Assembly (NCBI GenBank): GCA_033763435.1
Contig: JANRKN010000078.1
Coordinates: 1-12,042 of the forward strand
Length of the DNA: 12,042 bases
From: JANRKN01 sp033763435
Lineage (GTDB): Bacteria; Planctomycetota; Phycisphaerae; Phycisphaerales; UBA1924
Reading direction: 5' to 3'
Below are positions 8,983 to 12,042 of this stretch, piece by piece. The number at the start of each line of letters is the position of its first letter. The first letter of the stretch is position 1. Both the position numbers and the translations under genes were made by a program. The notes beneath the pieces are model-generated. The model made no database searches. It saw only the letters and a list, made by a program, of their open reading frames with translations, and was not told the origin of the DNA.

Positions 8983-10548
8983 ATGACGGACCCTGATCGC
9001 GCCATCTGGGCGGGCATGCTCGCGTACCTGCGCAAGAACCATGCGCCGCTCTGTCGGCAGTGGTTCGAAGAGCTCGAGCCCCTGGGCATCACGGGCGGGG
9101 CGATGCACCTGCGCGCCCACTCGGCGGTCCATCGCGACTATCTCAAGCGTCAGTGCGCCGAGCCCTTCAACGACGCGGCGCGCACGGCGTCGGGTCGGCT
9201 GCTGTCGGTCCGCTTCCTCGGGCCTGAGGACCGCGCCGAGGGCCTGGGCGTGCTGGGCGAGCCGCCCGTGAACCTGGGCGAGGCCGACCGCGCGAACGTG
9301 CCGACGATGCCCAGCTTCGCGATGACCGAGCCCAAGGCTGTCGCGCAGGCGATGTCGGCGAGCGCGCCCGCGGCGGGCGAGAGCAAGCATCTCAATGGCG
9401 CGCCCGGGCTTCGGATCGTGCCCGCGGCGTCGGCCGAGGCGCCCGAGATCCCCGCGCTGAATCCGGACTACACGTTCGAGCAGTTTGTCGTGGGCCCGGG
9501 CAATCGCCTCGCGCACGCGGCGGCGCAGGCCGCGGGGTCGAACCCCGGCCGGGCGTACAACCCGCTGTTCATCCACGGCGGGGTGGGCCTGGGCAAGACG
9601 CACCTGCTGCAGGCGGTCTGCCTGCGGATCCTCGAACATCGCCCGGGCGCGCGCATCGCGTACCTCACGTGCGAAGCGTTCATCACGCAGTTCATGGATG
9701 CGGTGCAGGCCGGGCAGATGGTCCAGTTCCGCCATCGCTTCCGCGATGTGGACGTGCTGATCATCGACGACATCCAGTTCCTCACCAGCCGCGAGCGCTC
9801 GCAGGAAGAGTTCTTCCACACGTTCAACGCGCTGTACCAGTCGCAGCGGCAGATCGTGCTCTCCAGCGACGCGCCGCCTGAGGAGATCCCCGATCTCGAG
9901 GATCGGCTCGTCTCGCGCTTCAAGTGGGGCCTGGTCGCGAAGATCGATCCGCCCGACTTTGAGACGCGCGCGGCGATCCTGAAGAACAAGTCGCGCCTGC
10001 GCGGTATCGCGCTGCCCAACGACGTCGCCGAGTTCGTCGCCCATCGCATCGACTCGAACATCCGCGAGCTCGAAGGCGCCATCACGCGCCTGCAGATCCA
10101 GTCCAGCGTCGAAGGCCGGCCCATCACGCTCGAGCTCGCGCAGTCGATCCTGGGCATGCCCACTCGGAGCACGGGCGCCGAGGTCGCGGTGCAGGCGATC
10201 ATCGGCGCGGTCACCGAGTTCTACCGCATCCGCCTGGTCGACCTCCAGAGCAAACGCCGGCAGCGGTCCGTCGCGCTCCCGCGCCAGGTCTGCATGTACC
10301 TGATCCGCAAGCTCACGCGCCACTCGCTCGAAGAGATCGGCGGACACTTCGGCAACCGCGACCACACGACGGTCATGCACGCGATCAAGACCATCGAGGC
10401 CAAGCGCGGCGAGGACGGCGAGTTCGACCTGCTCATCCGCACCCTCGAAGATCAGCTCGCCCTGCCCGCAAGCAAGGGGCCCGGGACCATCCGCGTCGTC
10501 GGCACGCTCAATTCCGCGGCCGGCGGCGTCGCCATGGAACCACGCTGA
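8983..10548 (+). CDS. dnaA: Chromosomal replication initiator protein DnaA
   Basis: DnaA is the AAA+ initiator that binds DnaA boxes at oriC, opens the duplex and recruits the replicative helicase. The 521-aa product has all four domains. Domain I is at about 5-85; its partner-binding part starts AIWAGMLAYLRKNH. A variable Ala/Pro-rich domain II runs to about 158. The AAA+ domain has Walker A GGVGLGKTH (199-207), Walker B LIIDDIQF (259-266), the EDRLVSRFKWGL region with the arginine finger, and sensor II NIRELEGA (359-366). Domain IV has SKRRQRSVALPRQVCMYL and the DnaA signature GGHFGNRDHTTVMHA (453-467). The DNA-contact residues are intact, so canonical boxes should be bound. A tail of about 30 residues after the last helix is extra. 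ATG 8983 has no strong Shine-Dalgarno. dnaN, recF and gyrB are not adjacent here. Confidence 0.98.
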   Translation: MTDPDRAIWAGMLAYLRKNHAPLCRQWFEELEPLGITGGAMHLRAHSAVHRDYLKRQCAEPFNDAARTASGRLLSVRFLGPEDRAEGLGVLGEPPVNLGEADRANVPTMPSFAMTEPKAVAQAMSASAPAAGESKHLNGAPGLRIVPAASAEAPEIPALNPDYTFEQFVVGPGNRLAHAAAQAAGSNPGRAYNPLFIHGGVGLGKTHLLQAVCLRILEHRPGARIAYLTCEAFITQFMDAVQAGQMVQFRHRFRDVDVLIIDDIQFLTSRERSQEEFFHTFNALYQSQRQIVLSSDAPPEEIPDLEDRLVSRFKWGLVAKIDPPDFETRAAILKNKSRLRGIALPNDVAEFVAHRIDSNIRELEGAITRLQIQSSVEGRPITLELAQSILGMPTRSTGAEVAVQAIIGAVTEFYRIRLVDLQSKRRQRSVALPRQVCMYLIRKLTRHSLEEIGGHFGNRDHTTVMHAIKTIEAKRGEDGEFDLLIRTLEDQLALPASKGPGTIRVVGTLNSAAGGVAMEPR

Positions 10549-10681
10549 GCCCGAACCACACGCCCACGCTGCCGACAAGTTGTCCCGACAGTCGACAGGT
10601 TGTTCGCTGCGCGGTGTGGAGAACTGTGGGCTGATCGGTCGTCGATCTGAAAGCGGACTTGGGATGCCTGTCGGCAGCGAT

Positions 10682-10690
10682 TGTGGATAG
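10682..10690 (-). promoter_or_regulatory. DnaA box CTATCCACA
   Basis: Read on the minus strand, this 9-mer matches TTATCCACA in 8 of 9 positions. It lies 7 bases after a CCGACAGG copy in the same orientation (10667-10674). Confidence 0.65.
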
Positions 10691-10879
10691 TCGGTGCAAA
10701 GTGTGCCGGTAAGCGACGACAAACTTGAGTTTTTGCCGCGGTTTTCTGGGGCGTTCGCCTGTCGGGGGGACAGACGACACCTTTGTGCGCCCTTACCGAC
10801 AGGCGGCCGACAGTTTTTCACGCGGCCAGGGTCGTCCGAAGTATCTGCTCTGAATGAACTTAGCGTGATCTGCCGCGGC

Positions 10880-10888
10880 TTGTCCACA
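10880..10888 (+). promoter_or_regulatory. DnaA box TTGTCCACA
   Basis: The 9-mer differs from the TTATCCACA consensus at one position and equals the form known as a good box in high-GC bacteria. It lies just before a short GC-rich spacer and the pyrimidine-rich stretch, the order expected beside an unwinding element. Confidence 0.7.
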
Positions 10889-10898
10889 GTCCGACAGG

Positions 10899-10945
10899 GC
10901 TTGTTTCTATGACGACGATGTCTTTCTCTTTTCTCTCTTAGAGAG
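10899..10945 (+). other. Candidate duplex-unwinding element, pyrimidine-rich with a small hairpin
   Basis: After the TTGTCCACA box and a GC-rich spacer, this stretch is T/C-rich on the plus strand (TTGTTTCTATGACG, then TCTTTCTCTTTTCTC). It is the longest low-GC stretch in the intergenic region. It ends in the palindrome CTCTC-TTA-GAGAG (10933-10945). The order box, GC spacer, low-melting tract resembles the basal unwinding layout described for bacterial origins. I did not find a clean trinucleotide repeat of the DnaA-trio type. Confidence 0.35.
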
Positions 10946-11004
10946 GACTTTCCGAGCCCTCGAGCACATTCTGGATAGTGGAGGGCGGAAATACCCGGGG
11001 TGAA

Positions 11005-11013
11005 TGTGGAAAA
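11005..11013 (-). promoter_or_regulatory. DnaA box TTTTCCACA
   Basis: Read on the minus strand, this 9-mer matches TTATCCACA in 8 of 9 positions. It is the box closest to mutM and the furthest from dnaA. Confidence 0.55.
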
Positions 11014-11139
11014 CCTGCGGAAATGGTCCGAATCGGTGCCCAATCACCCTAGTCAGCCGACGAACGGAGGCCTCTGCGGGGATGTTCAGTTGAGCGCAAG
11101 GGCCGCTCGGGTCGCGGATTGCGGAATAGACGGCGGGTT

Positions 11140-11994
11140 TCAGGGCTGAGGCTGGCAGCGGGGGCACCAGGCGGTGGTGCGCTGGGCGAGGGGGGCTGAG
11201 GCGATGGGCGTGCCGCAGGCGAGGCAGGGCTGGTCGGCCCGGCCGTAGACGAGGTGGAGGGCCGTGGCGCTGCCGGGCTCGCCTTGGGCTGATCGGTAGT
11301 CGCGGAGGGTGGAGCCGCGGAGGTCGACCGCCTGAGCGAGCACGGAGCGGAGGGCGCCCGCGAGGGCCCGGGCCTGGGCGGGTGTGAGCCGGTCGGCGGG
11401 GGTAGCGGGGTGGATGCGGGCGCGGTGGAGGGATTCGTCGGCGTAGATGTTGCCGACGCCCGCGAGCACGGACTGATCGAGCAGGAGCGCCTTAATCGCG
11501 CGGACAGAGCCAAGCCGCGCGAGCAGCTCGTCGTCGGTGATGGTGAGCGCGTCGGGGCCGAGCGTGCCCGACCAGTGCGCGTCGAGTGCCCCGCGCGAGG
11601 GGAAGGGGACCAAGCCTCCGAATCGGCGCGGGTCGCGGAAGAGCAGGAGCGAGCCGTCGTCGAGCGCCCAGCGGGCGTGGAGGTGCTTGCCGGGCTGCGT
11701 GCGGGGCGAGGGGATTTTCACGCCCGGCGCAAGGTGCAGGAGCTGGCCCGACATGCCCAGGTGCACGACGAGCGCCGCGCCGGCGCTGGTGAGGAGCGCG
11801 AGCTGCTTGCCCCGGCGGGCGGTCGCGGTGATGGTGAGGCCTTCGAGGAGATCGGCAGGCGTGAGGCGGGCGGGGCCAGAAGCGGGTCGAACGTGCAGCG
11901 CCTTGCGGGGCGGCGTGGCGTGCAGCACCCGCCGGCCGAGGACCAGCGGCTCGAGTGACCGGCGCAGCGATTCAACCTCGGGCAGCTCGGGCAT
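11140..11994 (-). CDS. mutM: Formamidopyrimidine-DNA glycosylase (Fpg/MutM)
   Basis: This bifunctional glycosylase/AP lyase removes 8-oxoguanine and formamidopyrimidines from oxidised DNA. The 284-aa product begins MPELPEVE, so after Met removal Pro2 is the catalytic N-terminal amine and Glu3 the acid. Lys63 (in RRGK) matches the conserved lysine of the N-terminal domain. HLGMSGQL (78-85), DPRRFG (121-126), and the H2TH region LLDQSVLAGVGNIYADE (171-187, with conserved Asn182) follow. The C-terminal zinc finger is complete: Cys257, Cys260, Cys277 and Cys280, with Arg272 in the DNA-contact loop (QRTTAWCPRC). All residues that separate active Fpg from degenerate paralogues are present. ATG 11994 is fixed by the MPELPE start, though no clear Shine-Dalgarno precedes it. 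It faces dnaA across the putative origin. Confidence 0.97.
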   Translation of the reverse strand: MPELPEVESLRRSLEPLVLGRRVLHATPPRKALHVRPASGPARLTPADLLEGLTITATARRGKQLALLTSAGAALVVHLGMSGQLLHLAPGVKIPSPRTQPGKHLHARWALDDGSLLLFRDPRRFGGLVPFPSRGALDAHWSGTLGPDALTITDDELLARLGSVRAIKALLLDQSVLAGVGNIYADESLHRARIHPATPADRLTPAQARALAGALRSVLAQAVDLRGSTLRDYRSAQGEPGSATALHLVYGRADQPCLACGTPIASAPLAQRTTAWCPRCQPQP

Positions 11995-12042
11995 CGGCGG
12001 ATCGTTCGCACCCGCCCGCGCGCAAGCCCGCCGGGCGCGATC

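Larger units (their letters stand above)
10572..10898. repeat. CCGACAGG repeat family within the putative origin
   Basis: Exact CCGACAGG copies are at 10796-10803 and 10891-10898 on the plus strand and at 10667-10674 and 10758-10765 on the minus strand. One-base variants are at 10585-10592 (CCGACAGT), 10592-10599 (TCGACAGG) and 10807-10814 (CCGACAGT). A weaker variant is at 10572-10579 (CCGACAAG). The copies interleave with the DnaA-like boxes; the one at 10891 lies two bases after the TTGTCCACA box. I know no named origin-binding protein with this site. Confidence 0.75.
10549..11139. other. oriC: Putative chromosomal replication origin (oriC) downstream of dnaA
   Basis: This 590-base gap between dnaA and mutM has no credible gene and is visibly richer in A and T than its surroundings. 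It holds four DnaA-box-like 9-mers: 10615-10623 minus (TTCTCCACA), 10682-10690 minus (CTATCCACA), 10880-10888 plus (TTGTCCACA) and 11005-11013 minus (TTTTCCACA). A weaker one is at 10970-10978 minus (CTATCCAGA). All of the first four end in TCCACA, and three differ from TTATCCACA at one position. A GC-rich spacer follows the plus-strand box and then a pyrimidine-rich stretch (10899-10940), a plausible unwinding element. Eight copies or near copies of CCGACAGG lie at 10572-10898. Origin position next to dnaA is usual in bacteria; function here is inferred. Confidence 0.7.

Noticed and set aside
8887..11043. Minus-strand open frame of 718 codons opposite dnaA
   Set aside because: It is the antisense shadow of dnaA, which has every family motif. 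The product is Arg/Asp/Leu/Ala-biased with no domain, as expected from high-GC antisense frames.

Overview
This window looks like chromosomal DNA from a high-GC planctomycete, most plausibly the class Phycisphaerae. Three traits point there: a pseudopilin with an N-terminal GFTLIELLVV cleavage motif, a secreted protein with an FG-GAP repeat and a single C-terminal EF-hand (DFDQSGFVDVDDF) ending in GC, and a truncated secreted protein beginning FTYQGQL after its signal peptide. The taxonomic call is inference from protein style, not from a marker search.

Layout. At the left edge a secreted-protein gene leaves the window on the minus strand, divergent from coaD (phosphopantetheine adenylyltransferase). 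coaD is followed closely by tadA (tRNA adenosine deaminase) and a tRNA-Leu(UAG), all on the plus strand. Converging on the tRNA is a long minus-strand gene. It encodes an exported protein whose catalytic domain reads as a GH56 (hyaluronidase-type) glycoside hydrolase, followed by very long poly-glycine tracts and a helical tail. Divergent from it is a membrane-anchored endonuclease/exonuclease/phosphatase-family protein, then a short FG-GAP/EF-hand secreted protein whose best start codon is ACG. Next, on the minus strand, comes a compact three-gene set: a coiled-coil lipoprotein, a type II/IV pseudopilin and a single-pass membrane protein.

The right third is replication and repair. dnaA is on the plus strand, with an upstream region that holds three GTTTGCCG repeats at exact 11-bp spacing just before a promoter-like sequence. 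About 590 non-coding bases follow dnaA and look like the chromosomal origin. They hold several DnaA-box-like 9-mers, a pyrimidine/AT-rich stretch, and eight copies or near copies of an unassigned 8-mer, CCGACAGG, in both orientations. mutM (formamidopyrimidine-DNA glycosylase) on the minus strand closes the window.

Most noteworthy are the CCGACAGG repeats in the putative origin, the bacterial GH56-like enzyme with its catalytic residues intact, the phased repeats before dnaA, and the apparent ACG start. No mobile element, CRISPR array or phage gene was seen.
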